Shown one piece after another: positions 24,082-33,987 of a stretch of DNA of 64,000 bases (positions are counted from its first letter, which is position 1; each line of letters opens with the position of its first letter). The DNA comes from UBA5794 sp963714375 (GTDB lineage Bacteria > Actinomycetota > Acidimicrobiia > Spongiisociales > UBA5794): contig CAVQOG010000008.1 in the NCBI GenBank assembly GCA_963714375.1, positions 124,001 through 188,000 of the forward strand. Reading direction: 5' to 3'. The notes below the pieces were generated by a model, which saw only the letters and a list, made by a program, of their open reading frames with translations, had not been told where the DNA came from and ran no database searches. The translations under genes and the position numbers were made by a program.

Positions 24082-25869
24082 ATGCAGACATACACGACGC
24101 CGGGGGAGCAGACCGTTGCCAGTGATACCAATGCGGTGTCGATGCTCCGTAGACGAGCCGAATCTGCCCCCGACCACCCAGCGCTCGCTTATCGAGACGG
24201 CGATGGCTTCGTCGATGTTCCGACTGTTGATTTCTGGAGCACGGTGGTTGAGCTTGCAGCGGGTCTCGTGGCATCGGGCGTCCAGAAGGGGGACCGCGTG
24301 GCTCTTCACACAGCGACCCGGATCGAATTCACCTATTTCGACTATGCGATTTGGGCGGCGGGAGCGGCGACGACGACGATCTATGAAACCTCGTCGGCCG
24401 AACAGGTCAAGTGGATCCTTTCAGATTCAGGATCAGTGGCGATCATCACAGAAAGCGCGGAAACGAAGGCGGTCTTCGATTCCGTGGCGGACGCGGTTCC
24501 TGCGTGCCGCAACGTGTTCGTCATCGATGATGGAGCCGTTGGTTCGCTGAAGGCAAGTGCGACGGACGATTCGCGCGCCGAGGTGCAGCGGCGCATCGCC
24601 TCCATCAGTCATGACGATCTCGCAACACTCGTGTACACCTCAGGCACGACGGGTATGCCAAAGGGGTGTGCGTTGACGCACTACAACTTTGCGTGGGAGG
24701 TCGAACAGCTCGATGGATCCCTCGCCGTCATGATGGAACCCCACAACCGAACTCTCATGTTCCTTCCCCTCGCCCACATCTTCGCCAGAGCCGTTCAATC
24801 CGCATGCGTGTCCAACGGTGTGAAGATTGGGTTCTCAACAGGGATCCCTCAGCTCATTGAGGAACTGTTGATGTTCAAGCCGACCTGGGTGTTTTCGGTC
24901 CCTCGCGTCTTTGAAAAGATCTACAACGGCGCACGGCAGAAAGCGGAGGCTGACGGGAAGGGCAAGATTTTCGACAAGGCAGCAGCGACCGCGATTGCTT
25001 ATTCGCAGGGGATCGGCAGGGGGAAGATCGGCCTGGGAACCAAGGCGGCGCATGCGGTCTTCGACAGACTCGTTTACAGCAAGCTGAGAGCAGCCTTCGG
25101 CGGAGAGGTGACGTTTGCGGTATCGGGTGGTGCGGCGCTTGGCGAGCGCCTTGGGCACTTCTTTCGTGGTGTCGGGGTCGTTCCTCTGGAGGGATACGGA
25201 CTCACTGAGACGACGGCGGGTGCGACTGTCAATCGTCCGGATGCAATCCGCATCGGCACTGTTGGAAGGCCCGTTCAGGGATCTTCGATTCGTATCGCGG
25301 AGGACGGTGAGGTTCTGATCAAGGGTGGCCAGGTGTTCCGGGGCTACTGGAACAACGAAAAGGCGACCACCGACGTGCTGTCTGACGATGGCTGGTTCGC
25401 CAGCGGTGATCTCGGCGCGCTCGATGCCGACGGATTTCTGACGATCACGGGGAGAAAAAAGGAGATCATCGTCACTGCCAGTGGCAAGAATGTTTCTCCC
25501 GGATTGCTCGAAGACGAGATGCGAGCCCACACGCTCATCAGCCAAGTGATGGTGGTTGGTGATGCACGCCCCTTCATTGCCGCGCTCGTGACGCTTGACG
25601 CGGATTCACTCCCCGCGTGGGCGGCGGCTCACGGGCTTGAGGACGTCCCGTCGGAGGATCTTCCGACGCACGACATGGTGATCGCCGAGATCGATAAGGC
25701 GGTCGCCAACGCCAACAAGATGGTGTCGAAGGCCGAAGCCATCAAGACCTACCGAATCCTTCCACGCGACTTCAGCATTGAAGGAGGAGAGCTGACGCCG
25801 ACGTTCAAGGTGAAACGCTCCGTGGTTGCATCGAGACACGCATCGGTGATTGAGGACATCTACGCCTGA
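24082..25869 (+). CDS. Long-chain fatty-acid--CoA ligase (AMP-forming)
   Basis: Activates fatty acids to acyl-CoA through an acyl-adenylate. The P-loop-like A3 motif YTSGTTGMPKGC (about residues 190-202), the A5 motif GYGLTETTAG, and A7/A8 (ASGDLGALDADGFLTITGRKKEII) are intact; a C-terminal lysine (TFKVKRS) fits the adenylation lysine. 595 aa matches FadD15-type actinobacterial ligases. GAGGAG ribosome site before the ATG. Single gene; repeat copy B lies in its promoter region. Confidence 0.92.
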   Translation: MQTYTTPGEQTVASDTNAVSMLRRRAESAPDHPALAYRDGDGFVDVPTVDFWSTVVELAAGLVASGVQKGDRVALHTATRIEFTYFDYAIWAAGAATTTIYETSSAEQVKWILSDSGSVAIITESAETKAVFDSVADAVPACRNVFVIDDGAVGSLKASATDDSRAEVQRRIASISHDDLATLVYTSGTTGMPKGCALTHYNFAWEVEQLDGSLAVMMEPHNRTLMFLPLAHIFARAVQSACVSNGVKIGFSTGIPQLIEELLMFKPTWVFSVPRVFEKIYNGARQKAEADGKGKIFDKAAATAIAYSQGIGRGKIGLGTKAAHAVFDRLVYSKLRAAFGGEVTFAVSGGAALGERLGHFFRGVGVVPLEGYGLTETTAGATVNRPDAIRIGTVGRPVQGSSIRIAEDGEVLIKGGQVFRGYWNNEKATTDVLSDDGWFASGDLGALDADGFLTITGRKKEIIVTASGKNVSPGLLEDEMRAHTLISQVMVVGDARPFIAALVTLDADSLPAWAAAHGLEDVPSEDLPTHDMVIAEIDKAVANANKMVSKAEAIKTYRILPRDFSIEGGELTPTFKVKRSVVASRHASVIEDIYA

Positions 25870-25926
25870 CCGACCGTATCGGTGGGAACTCAAAGACGGC
25901 TCGTATCGTCAAACAGGGTGAATCCC

Positions 25927-25932
25927 TAGCCT
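25927..25932 (+). promoter_or_regulatory. Candidate leaderless -10 (TAGCCT)
   Basis: TAGCCT ends 9 nt before the ATG of the SGNH hydrolase at 25942; no convincing -35. A GTGGTGG stretch lies between, so a weak ribosome site cannot be excluded. Confidence 0.35.
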
Positions 25933-25941
25933 TGTGGTGGA

Positions 25942-27114
25942 ATGAAACTTCGCACCGTCCTCTTTGTGACCGCGGCCTTCCTGATCGGTCTGCCCCTCTA
26001 CGTCGCGTTCACCGCGTCGTCAGCCGAAGCCTTCTTGATAAACGACGGCGACTCGGCACCGATGATCTTTACGACATCGCTTCAGGAACCCCAGCGTCAC
26101 AACGAGCTGCTTGAGGTCGACCTGTCGGTGTCTGGTTGGTCCGTTGGAGATATCGAGCGATACGAGTATCGGTGGAGTCGATCCACGGTTGGAGCAGTTC
26201 ATTCCACGGACGCCGACGATCCCGTTGTGAGTTTCGCTCCGACGATTCCCAATGCCCGTCACGTCCTACAGGTTCGGGCCATCGATGATGCCGGAATGCG
26301 GTCGCGCTGGTATTTGGCAGCCGACATGATCACCCCGCCGCCGCCCCGTGTGATTGTTGCAGGAGACTCAATCGCTTCGGGCTACACCCGGCAATGGTTC
26401 ACGTCAGATGGTTCGTGTCGCGACAACGCCTACGCCTACGGGGCCACGGCTGCGAACGAGATCGCCGCGAAGCTTCCGAGTGCGTGGGCCCCGACCTATC
26501 ACAATGTCGCGTGGGCGGGTGCCGGGGTCCACTCGATGTGGAACGGTGGAACCGACAGTTGCGACATCGATCATGTGAGCCAAGTAGATGAGATCAAGGC
26601 CGTCGCTGATCCATCCACGTGGAATATCGTGGTTATCACGGCTGGAATCAATTCAACGAACTGGTCGAATGTCGTCGCAGACCTCACCAGACGCACGGCA
26701 TTCTCATTCTCGGAACTCGGCGACAAGAAGGCATGCCAGACAGCCGTGTTGGAGACATGGAATCTGCCATCGCGCACGGATTCCATCGCCTCAGCTACCA
26801 AGCTCATCACGGAGACACTTGCTGCTCGAACCAACGCTGACTTGTACTGGACGAGCTACTTCACGATCAGCGGCTCCCACCTCGCCCCCGGGTGGACGCC
26901 GATCGGGGCCGAGTGCGATGATGAGATGGAGATGGCGATGTCGCTCCTTGACTCGACGCTCCAATCTGGCTTTTCCGACTCGGTCACGTGGATCGACATT
27001 GATCGTGGCACAGTCCCACTCCAGGATTGGGGAGGGTGGCCTCACCCGAACCAGGAGGGCCACGCCATGATCGGGAGGACTGTCGCTGCGGCGATCGAAC
27101 AATCGCATTTCTAA
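25942..27114 (+). CDS. Secreted SGNH/GDSL-type hydrolase
   Basis: 390 aa with a signal peptide (residues 1-30, ending SSAEA). An N-terminal beta-rich segment (about 40-130, resembling a fibronectin/Ig-like module) precedes the SGNH domain: block I VAGDSIASGY with nucleophile Ser143, a WAGAG block II, TAGINS block III and the C-terminal WPHPNQEGH block V with the catalytic His. Such enzymes cleave esters of lipids or polysaccharides outside the cell. Six cysteines in the catalytic domain could form disulfides. Substrate unknown. Confidence 0.85.
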   Translation: MKLRTVLFVTAAFLIGLPLYVAFTASSAEAFLINDGDSAPMIFTTSLQEPQRHNELLEVDLSVSGWSVGDIERYEYRWSRSTVGAVHSTDADDPVVSFAPTIPNARHVLQVRAIDDAGMRSRWYLAADMITPPPPRVIVAGDSIASGYTRQWFTSDGSCRDNAYAYGATAANEIAAKLPSAWAPTYHNVAWAGAGVHSMWNGGTDSCDIDHVSQVDEIKAVADPSTWNIVVITAGINSTNWSNVVADLTRRTAFSFSELGDKKACQTAVLETWNLPSRTDSIASATKLITETLAARTNADLYWTSYFTISGSHLAPGWTPIGAECDDEMEMAMSLLDSTLQSGFSDSVTWIDIDRGTVPLQDWGGWPHPNQEGHAMIGRTVAAAIEQSHF

Positions 27115-27157
27115 TCGGCTGATTCAGTTCGTTTCTGTCGCTGGCATGTGACACGAT

Positions 27158-28411
27158 GTGGCCATGGCCGTACATGATCGACAGATCGCTGGCATCCTCC
27201 ACGCGGATCTCGACGCCTTCTATGCGGCCGTGGCCGTCAAGGAGGATCCGTCCCTTGCTGGCAAGCCGGTGGCTGTTGGAGCCGGAGTCGTTCTCTCCTG
27301 CACCTATGAGGCGCGCGCCTACGGCGTACGCGGTGGCATGCCCGTGCGGGAAGCCCGCTCGATGTGTCCCCACCTCATCGTCGTTGACGGGACGTTTGGT
27401 GCCTACACGGAATACTCCAAAGCTGTTTTTGCGATCTTTGAGTCCTATACGCCCGTGGTCGAACGACTGTCCATCGACGAGGCATTCATGGATGTCACCG
27501 GATCGACCCACCTATTCGGAACACCGGCAGATATCGGTCGTGCCATCCGCAACGACGTGAGGCGAGAAACCGGCCTCGCTGTGTCCGTTGGAGCGACACC
27601 ACGCAAGTTCTTGTCCAAGATCGCAAGCCAGGTCGCAAAACCTGACGGTCTGATCGTTGTCAACCCCGGCGAAGAGCTCGAGTTCCTGCACCCGCTCCCC
27701 GTGTCGTATCTGTGGGGTGTCGGTCCGGTCACCAAGCGGAGACTGAACGCTCTCGGTATACACACGATCGGTGACATTGCAGCCACGCCGCAGGATTCGA
27801 TGGTATCGATGCTCGGATCTGCCCACGCGACCCATCTCTACGCCCTTTCGCACAACCTCGACCCAAGGCCAGTTGAGATGAGGAGGAAGGCGAAGTCGCT
27901 GAGTGCCCAGTCGGCCATGCGGGCGAAGATCCGTACGCTCGATGAGCTGGTGCCGGTCCTCAGCAGGCTGACCGATCGTGTTGCCGGAAGGATGCGCGCC
28001 AAGGATCTCACCGCAAGAACCGTGACCATCAAGATCCGCTTCGGTGACCTGTCATCGATCACGCGTTCAACGACCATGCCGACCTCGACAGGCTCGACGG
28101 GTGCGATTGTCGTAGTGGCGACCAAGATGCTTGAGCGCGTGCTCACTGAGTTTCCGAAGCACGAGACGACTCTCCTCAGCGTCGCGGCGTCAGGAATCGC
28201 CACTGGCGAGCCGACCCAACTTGCTTTTGGTGTCGATGATGATGACGTGTCAGGCGGTTCACCAAGGGAACTCGAGTATGAGGCACTTGATCAGTCCGTC
28301 GATGAACTCAGAAGACGTTTCGGCGCAGATGTGATCACCCACGGCTCCGACCTCCTCTCGGGGCGAACCGACTTCACCGATGGCCTGTCGGACATCATGA
28401 CAAACGATTGA
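27158..28411 (+). CDS. dinB: DNA polymerase IV (Y family)
   Basis: Translesion polymerase. Catalytic carboxylates are in HADLDAFYA (about 12-20) and SIDEAFMDV (about 105-113); helix-hairpin-helix LWGVGPVTKRRL follows, then the little-finger domain. 417 aa is normal and no beta-clamp motif is obvious at the C-terminus. Start is GTG at 27158 or ATG at 27164; neither has a clear ribosome site. Convergent with the ABC permease at 28481, with a 7-bp tandem repeat between the stops. Confidence 0.93.
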   Translation: MAMAVHDRQIAGILHADLDAFYAAVAVKEDPSLAGKPVAVGAGVVLSCTYEARAYGVRGGMPVREARSMCPHLIVVDGTFGAYTEYSKAVFAIFESYTPVVERLSIDEAFMDVTGSTHLFGTPADIGRAIRNDVRRETGLAVSVGATPRKFLSKIASQVAKPDGLIVVNPGEELEFLHPLPVSYLWGVGPVTKRRLNALGIHTIGDIAATPQDSMVSMLGSAHATHLYALSHNLDPRPVEMRRKAKSLSAQSAMRAKIRTLDELVPVLSRLTDRVAGRMRAKDLTARTVTIKIRFGDLSSITRSTTMPTSTGSTGAIVVVATKMLERVLTEFPKHETTLLSVAASGIATGEPTQLAFGVDDDDVSGGSPRELEYEALDQSVDELRRRFGADVITHGSDLLSGRTDFTDGLSDIMTND

Positions 28412-28413
28412 GT

Positions 28414-28448
28414 CAGACGTCAGACGTCGGACATCGGACGTCGGATAT
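28414..28448. repeat. Tandem 7-bp repeat (CGGACGT type), locus 1
   Basis: Five consecutive heptamers: CAGACGT, CAGACGT, CGGACAT, CGGACGT, CGGATAT, beginning 3 nt behind the dinB stop. The same unit in opposite orientation occurs at 34928-34948. Function unknown. Confidence 0.8.
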
Positions 28449-28480
28449 CGGTCCTCGGTGAGTCGAGAGCGTGGGCGGAT

Positions 28481-30154
28481 TCAGGCGGCCAGGTCGCGGC
28501 GGTCGAACCGCCGGGTGGCGAGCACGACACAGACGAGCGCACCAGCGAGAAGACCCACGTAGCCGAGCGAAATTCCGTGGGCCAAAGGTGGCGTGTCTCC
28601 CAAATACCAATAGAACGGAGAGATGGGACGGAGCGGCTCGAGCACTTCGACAAGTGTGCCGAGACCATTGAGGAGGAAGGTCCCGACTGCGACGCCCGCC
28701 GTGATCCCTGCAGCCGAACGTCCGGAGGGCAGCAGACTCCACAGTGCGAGCGTGAGACCACCGAAGAACAGCGAGAGTGCTACGAGCCCAATGTTTGCCC
28801 CGACCACGTTGATGAACGTGAACTCCATGTTCCAGATTGCGCTGCCGATGAGTCCGCACATCATCAGGACCGCTCCGATGCCGGTAGCGAGCACGGCAAT
28901 CGCAGCCACCTTTCCTATCAGAACCCTTCTTCTGCGCTTGGGATGTGCCAAGACGATGTCGAGAATTCCCCTGCGTTCCTCGCGGATGATCAGCGATGTC
29001 ACCGCCCCCACACAGAACAGGATCATCACAACCGGTCCGATCGACTGATAGGCGCGGGTAGACACAAATCCTTCTGGTGTCGCGATCAGGTCTGGGTTGG
29101 TGACTCCGAGGAGTGCAAAGAGCTCCTTTGGCATCGCCGTGATCAGACCCTCGATGGCGCTTGGATCGGACGCAAGCACCGGCCAGGCCGCGATCGTGAG
29201 GACCAGGAGGGCGCCAAGCCCGGAGGCCCATGCCCAGAATGATTTCCTGTGATCCCACACCGACTTCGAAAACGCTGATACCAGTAACCACGGATTCCGG
29301 ACGTGGACCTCCTTCGGAGCCCGGCGCGCCATGAGCGCTCGAGGCAGGACCGCAGCCTCGGTGGAGATGTCTCTGCGAGCGAACAGCGCTATTGCACCGG
29401 CGAAGACGACGACGATACCGACGGCGAGCCACACGAAGGATGTCGGAAATCTCCCAAGGAGGGGAAGACCCTCGTCATACCAAGAAAACGGACTGATCTT
29501 GGCTGGGATCTCCAACCAGTTGTAGATGCCGCTGAAGGCGCTTGTGAACCAGCTCAGAACCGCGACGAGCAGGGTTGTCCCCGTGGTCATCGATCCCGAG
29601 CCGGAAAACGCTGCGATCATCAACGCTAAGGCAGCGAAGATGAAACCGAGGCCCGCAAGCCCCAGGTTGGCAAAGACAATCCCCGTGACACTGAGTCCGA
29701 GGTCGAAGACGCTGTTCGTGGCCGCTATCACCAGTCCCATGGTGAGAGGAATGAGCAGCACCGACATCCCGACAACTGCCGATTTCTGCAACATCACCGA
29801 TGTCCGCGAAATAGGCATGGACAGGAGCAAGTCCATAGTTCCGTCCTGCTCCTCCCGTGCCGTTGCGGACGTGGCAGCCGTCGTACCCAGGCCGATCACC
29901 AGGATCGGGCCGATGAATGAGTACAGCTGACCCTGCAAGTACCCAGCCCCCGTGAGGAAGGTGGCGGGATCAATACCGAACACCGCCATCAGCTCGGGAG
30001 GAAACTCAGCGATGATGTCCTGCATGTCGGATGACTCTGCGAGCAGCGGATACACCGCAACCACGACAAGTGTCAGGAGCGCCGTGCTCACTGTCCATCC
30101 GAGGAGCGAATGGCGTCGATCCCACAGCGCCCTCTTGAAGACGCTACCGAGCAC
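28481..30154 (-). CDS. ABC exporter permease, two-domain ABC-2 type
   Basis: 557 aa with about 12 hydrophobic helices in two similar halves (WDRRHSLLGW near the N-terminus, WDHRKSFWAWA near residue 315), so one chain probably supplies both halves of the channel. GTG at 30154 sits inside the ATPase stop (GTGCTCGGTAG), giving translational coupling; an ATG at 30202 is possible but would encode a low-complexity N-terminus out of frame with the ATPase. Works with the ATPase encoded upstream. Substrate unknown; drugs, lipids or antibiotics are typical for such pairs. Confidence 0.85.
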   Translation of the reverse strand: MLGSVFKRALWDRRHSLLGWTVSTALLTLVVVAVYPLLAESSDMQDIIAEFPPELMAVFGIDPATFLTGAGYLQGQLYSFIGPILVIGLGTTAATSATAREEQDGTMDLLLSMPISRTSVMLQKSAVVGMSVLLIPLTMGLVIAATNSVFDLGLSVTGIVFANLGLAGLGFIFAALALMIAAFSGSGSMTTGTTLLVAVLSWFTSAFSGIYNWLEIPAKISPFSWYDEGLPLLGRFPTSFVWLAVGIVVVFAGAIALFARRDISTEAAVLPRALMARRAPKEVHVRNPWLLVSAFSKSVWDHRKSFWAWASGLGALLVLTIAAWPVLASDPSAIEGLITAMPKELFALLGVTNPDLIATPEGFVSTRAYQSIGPVVMILFCVGAVTSLIIREERRGILDIVLAHPKRRRRVLIGKVAAIAVLATGIGAVLMMCGLIGSAIWNMEFTFINVVGANIGLVALSLFFGGLTLALWSLLPSGRSAAGITAGVAVGTFLLNGLGTLVEVLEPLRPISPFYWYLGDTPPLAHGISLGYVGLLAGALVCVVLATRRFDRRDLAA

Positions 30155-31058
30155 GCGCTTCGCCCGAGTAGTAGGAGAGGAAGACTTCCTCGAGTTCGCC
30201 ATCTCGGGTGGAGATTGATTCGACGTGGTACTTGGCGGCAGTCTTGATGACGGCATCGACTGAACCGGCCACGGTTATGACCAACAGATTCCCCGGTTCC
30301 CTAACCCCAACCAGGACGACACCGTCGCAGGACTGAAACTCTTCGACGGGAACCGGAGAGGCAAACCGCAGGGCGACGGTCGCCCTCGCCTTGGCTTTGA
30401 ATGCCTCAATGGTGTCGACGGCAACCAGCCGGCCATCGCGGACGATGCCAGCTCTGTCAGCAACGCGGTCCACCTCGGACAGGATGTGTGACGAGAGGAA
30501 CATTGTTCTTCCCGCTGCTTTGGTGTCGGCGACGAGAGCGTTGAATTCCTGTTGCATGAGAGGATCGAGTCCGGCGGTGGGCTCATCGAGGATCAGGAGC
30601 TCGGGGTCGTGCATGAACGCATTGATGAGCCCGACTTTCTGGCGGTTGCCTGTCGAATAGTCCTTGATCCTGCGGTCCAGGTCCAGATCGAACTGATCAG
30701 CAAGTTCCGCGACTCTCTTCGTCGTATCCACCTTCCGCAGGTTCGAGAAGTAGAGCAACAGTTCGCGTGCCGTCATGGTGTCATAGAGCGCGAGGTCGCC
30801 TGGCAAGTATCCGGTCCGTCGACGTATCTCGACCGAATCCGAGACGATGTCGAGTCCAAGTACTCGAGCGGAGCCTTCTGTCGGAAACAAGAAGTTCAGC
30901 AGCATCCGAATGGTCGTCGTCTTCCCCGCACCGTTTGGACCGAGAAACCCGAAGACCTCTCCCCTCGCCACCGAAAGGTCAAGGTCGATGATTCCGGGGA
31001 CGTTTCCGTAGTACTTCGTCAGTCCATCGGTTTTGATGGCTGGAGTGTTGGTGGCCAC
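30144..31058 (-). CDS. ABC exporter ATPase
   Basis: 304 aa nucleotide-binding protein of the CcmA/DrrA class. Walker A GPNGAGKTTT (about 40-49), Q-loop, signature YSTGNRQKVG (a variant of LSGG), Walker B LLILDEPTAGLDP and switch His SSHIL are present, followed by a C-terminal domain common in ABC-2 exporters. GTG start. It lies 10 nt behind the S9 peptidase stop and overlaps the permease start, forming a three-gene run. Confidence 0.9.
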   Translation of the reverse strand: MATNTPAIKTDGLTKYYGNVPGIIDLDLSVARGEVFGFLGPNGAGKTTTIRMLLNFLFPTEGSARVLGLDIVSDSVEIRRRTGYLPGDLALYDTMTARELLLYFSNLRKVDTTKRVAELADQFDLDLDRRIKDYSTGNRQKVGLINAFMHDPELLILDEPTAGLDPLMQQEFNALVADTKAAGRTMFLSSHILSEVDRVADRAGIVRDGRLVAVDTIEAFKAKARATVALRFASPVPVEEFQSCDGVVLVGVREPGNLLVITVAGSVDAVIKTAAKYHVESISTRDGELEEVFLSYYSGEARAR

Positions 31059-31068
31059 GGTGTCGCGG

Positions 31069-33033
31069 TCACCCGCGCCTGAGCGCGTCGGCGTGGGATA
31101 TCACGACCGGGGCGATGTCACCGGCAGGTTCGAAGCCGAAGACTTGGCCGTAGAACGAGAGTTCCGCGTTGAACACCGTGATGATGTTCTCGGCGCGCCG
31201 GAAGCCATGCTGCTCACCCTCAAACTCGAGATATGCGTTCGGGATCCCTCGCTCCTCGAGAGCGTCCATGATTGCCTTCGACTGCGCGGGCGGCACGACG
31301 ACATCCTCAAGCCCCTGAAAGGTGATGAGTGGGCAGTTGAAACCGTCGAGGTGGTTGATAGGGGAACGCTCACGGTACAGATCGGCGGCTTCGGGCCATG
31401 GGCCTACGAGTTGAGCCTCGTATCTGCTCTCGAACTTGTGGGTGTCCTCAGCGAGAGCGGCGATGTCCGACACGCCGAAGAGGTTTCCTCCCGCACCGAA
31501 CGTGTCCTTGAAAGCGAGGGCGGCGAGTGTGGTGTATCCACCCGCGCTGCCGCCCCGGATTGCGAGGCGATCAGGATCTGCAAGACCTCTGCTCACGAGG
31601 TAATCCGCTGCTGCGCAACAGTCCTCGACGTCGACGATGCCCCAGTTCCCATAAAGCAACTCGCGATAAGCACGCCCATATCCGGTCGAACCGCCGTAGT
31701 TCACGTCGACGACACCGATGCCCCGCGAGGTCCAGAATTGTATTGCTGGGTTGAACGAGCCGGACACGGCTGATGTCGGACCGCCGTGGCTCATCACCAG
31801 GAGTGGAGGCTCCTCGTCGTCGAGACCGACGACGTCACTGTTGGTCGGTGGGTAGTAGAAGGCGTGGGAGGTTCGTCCATCCTCTGACGGATAGGAGATC
31901 GCCTCAGCCCGGGAGATGATCGCCGGATCGAGACCAAGGTCACGGCTCGCCCCGACGACTGTCTCACTCACCGTGTCGTCCGCGAACCAGTAGGAGACGA
32001 CCTCCGGCTCGTGATCGACTGATGTGGCGATTGCAGCAAAGCCGCTGCCAAGGCCGCGAAGCGAGCTCAGGCCGGCTCGGGGAATGTCGAACACTCGACT
32101 GTCCTTGTTGGGATCCACTCGAAGGACCTTGGTTGTGGTTCCCTCGGTCCAGGTCGAGAACAGGGTCCCGTCGGTGGCGAATGTGTATGACGGGCGCCCG
32201 AAGATCCATTGAGGAGGGGCGACCTCGGCCTCGACCGGATGAAGAGGGGTGAGGTCATCGACATCACGCACCGCGTAGATGTTCCACCAGTTCGTTCGAT
32301 CCGAGATGACGTAGAGATCGTTGTTCGGCCCCCACAAGGGCTGGACCACCGACTCGCTGTCTTCGCCGGCGAGCCGCTCCTGAGACTCGATTGATACAGA
32401 CGGCGCGTCGCGCTTGATCGAGCCGTGCCACAATTCGGTCGTGTCCCACGGCATGTTCGGGTGATCCCATGCGATCCACGCAAGGGTTGAGCCGTCGGGG
32501 CTCGGGCGTGGATCGGACACGAAGTCCCGCCCTGAAACCACGACTATCGGTTCAGACGATCGGTCCGTTGGGAGCACGACGATCTCGTTGCGAGCTTCCC
32601 CCTCGCCCGTGTGGTCCTCACGGACACAGAACATCAACGTGCCATCAGCCGTCACGCGGCCGTCCGCATACCGCCACCCGGCCGGTTGGGTCGGCTCGGG
32701 CGTGATCGGCTGAGGGGGAGCGCCGTCCACTATCCGATAGATACGCTGATCCTCCCAGTTGCTGAAGAAGAGCACACCGCGATCAACCCACCAGGCTCCG
32801 CCGCCGTACTCATGGACACGGGTCCGTGCGCTGTATCCTTCGGGGAGCATGTCGCGCTTGATCCCCCCGGAGAATCGGACAACCTGAATCCGTCCGGCCT
32901 CGTCAGGGCGTGATTCGGACCACCAGATGTCCCCCTTGTCGGTCCATGCTTCGTTTGGAGTAGCTGAACCTTTCACGATGAGTTCTGGGGTTATCGGTGA
33001 TGGCCACGTGCCATACGGAAGCGTCGTTTTCAT
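31069..33033 (-). CDS. S9-family serine peptidase (prolyl oligopeptidase/acylaminoacyl-peptidase-like)
   Basis: 654 aa. The N-terminal two thirds form a beta-propeller-type region (repeated W-x-S/D-x-x-R blades); the C-terminal alpha/beta hydrolase has nucleophile Ser in RGGSAGGY, an Asp in the LEDVVVPP region and the catalytic His in GEQHGF. Such enzymes trim short peptides, usually in the cytoplasm; no signal peptide is visible. AAGGA ribosome site before the ATG. First gene of the unit with the ABC exporter, suggesting peptide handling, though this is only context. Confidence 0.9.
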   Translation of the reverse strand: MKTTLPYGTWPSPITPELIVKGSATPNEAWTDKGDIWWSESRPDEAGRIQVVRFSGGIKRDMLPEGYSARTRVHEYGGGAWWVDRGVLFFSNWEDQRIYRIVDGAPPQPITPEPTQPAGWRYADGRVTADGTLMFCVREDHTGEGEARNEIVVLPTDRSSEPIVVVSGRDFVSDPRPSPDGSTLAWIAWDHPNMPWDTTELWHGSIKRDAPSVSIESQERLAGEDSESVVQPLWGPNNDLYVISDRTNWWNIYAVRDVDDLTPLHPVEAEVAPPQWIFGRPSYTFATDGTLFSTWTEGTTTKVLRVDPNKDSRVFDIPRAGLSSLRGLGSGFAAIATSVDHEPEVVSYWFADDTVSETVVGASRDLGLDPAIISRAEAISYPSEDGRTSHAFYYPPTNSDVVGLDDEEPPLLVMSHGGPTSAVSGSFNPAIQFWTSRGIGVVDVNYGGSTGYGRAYRELLYGNWGIVDVEDCCAAADYLVSRGLADPDRLAIRGGSAGGYTTLAALAFKDTFGAGGNLFGVSDIAALAEDTHKFESRYEAQLVGPWPEAADLYRERSPINHLDGFNCPLITFQGLEDVVVPPAQSKAIMDALEERGIPNAYLEFEGEQHGFRRAENIITVFNAELSFYGQVFGFEPAGDIAPVVISHADALRRG

Positions 33034-33063
33034 GGTTGTCCTTGGTCGGAATCGTCTGCAGGC

Positions 33064-33987
33064 ATGTCAACAATAGACTCGTGCGATATGGCGTCCGGAT
33101 CAAAACGACTCATCCTGCTCGCACTGACCGCGAATGTGGCCATTGCGATCACGAAGTTCATTGCGGCTTTCATTTCGGGGAGTGCAGCGATGTTCGCTGA
33201 GGCCATCCACTCGGTCGCTGACTCGGGTAACCAGCTGTTCTTGCTGAGGGGCGAGGCTGTCTCACGCTACGCGCCTTCGGTCAAACACCCGTACGGCCGG
33301 GGCATGGCGATCTACTTCTGGTCCTTCATGGTCGCCATCATGCTGTTCGTGGGTGGTTCGGCCTGGTCGATCTTCATCGGTTGGCAGCGCATCTATCACG
33401 CTGACGAGCACCATGGCGACGGGCTCGTTTTTTCGCTCGTTGTGCTTGCAATCGCCGCCGTTTTCGAGATTTTCATAGCGTTCCGACCGGCGGTGAAGGA
33501 GTTCAACAAGCATCGAGGATCGCGCGGTGTGTGGCGCACCATCCGGAGTTCGAAGGATCCGGCCCTGATCATCGTCGTTTTTGAAGATGCATCGGCGGTG
33601 GTGGGTCTTGTGATCGCGGCAACCGGTCTTGTCCTTGCCGAAATCACGGACAACGCGGTCTGGGATGGGCTCGCCTCAGTTCTCATCGGCGTCCTCCTCG
33701 GTATTGTCGCCTTTGTGATTGCACGTGAGATGAAGGCGCTGCTTGAGGGGGAGGCTGCAACGCGGGAGGACCGCACCGCGATTCGCGTGGCGATCTTGTC
33801 GGTTGGAGCAGTGAACCATGTAGATCGCATCCTCACGATGCAGCTCGGACCCAATGAGGTCCTTGTCAATGCAGATGTGGCTTTCGACGAGGGTGCAGAC
33901 GAGGTCGCGGCCATTGCTGCCGTTGAGGCATCAATCGTTTCTGCGGTGCCGGCTGCAACCCGCATCTTCATTGAGCCAACCCGATGA
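33064..33987 (+). CDS. Cation diffusion facilitator (CDF) transporter
   Basis: 307 aa, about six membrane helices. The metal-site motif HSVADSGNQ in helix 2 and FEDASAVVG in helix 5 match the ZnT9/SLC30A9-like branch; KHPYGRG follows helix 2. A cytoplasmic C-terminal domain is present (about 225-307). Metal specificity (Zn, Mn or other) is not decidable. ATG at 33064 or 33088 (MASGSKR); neither has a ribosome site, so the transcript may be leaderless. Stop overlaps the homoserine kinase ATG. Confidence 0.88.
   Translation: MSTIDSCDMASGSKRLILLALTANVAIAITKFIAAFISGSAAMFAEAIHSVADSGNQLFLLRGEAVSRYAPSVKHPYGRGMAIYFWSFMVAIMLFVGGSAWSIFIGWQRIYHADEHHGDGLVFSLVVLAIAAVFEIFIAFRPAVKEFNKHRGSRGVWRTIRSSKDPALIIVVFEDASAVVGLVIAATGLVLAEITDNAVWDGLASVLIGVLLGIVAFVIAREMKALLEGEAATREDRTAIRVAILSVGAVNHVDRILTMQLGPNEVLVNADVAFDEGADEVAAIAAVEASIVSAVPAATRIFIEPTR

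Noticed and set aside
28413..29432. 339-codon minus-strand frame overlapping the ABC permease
   Set aside because: Out of frame with the membrane-helix pattern of the permease, and its end runs through the 7-bp repeat.
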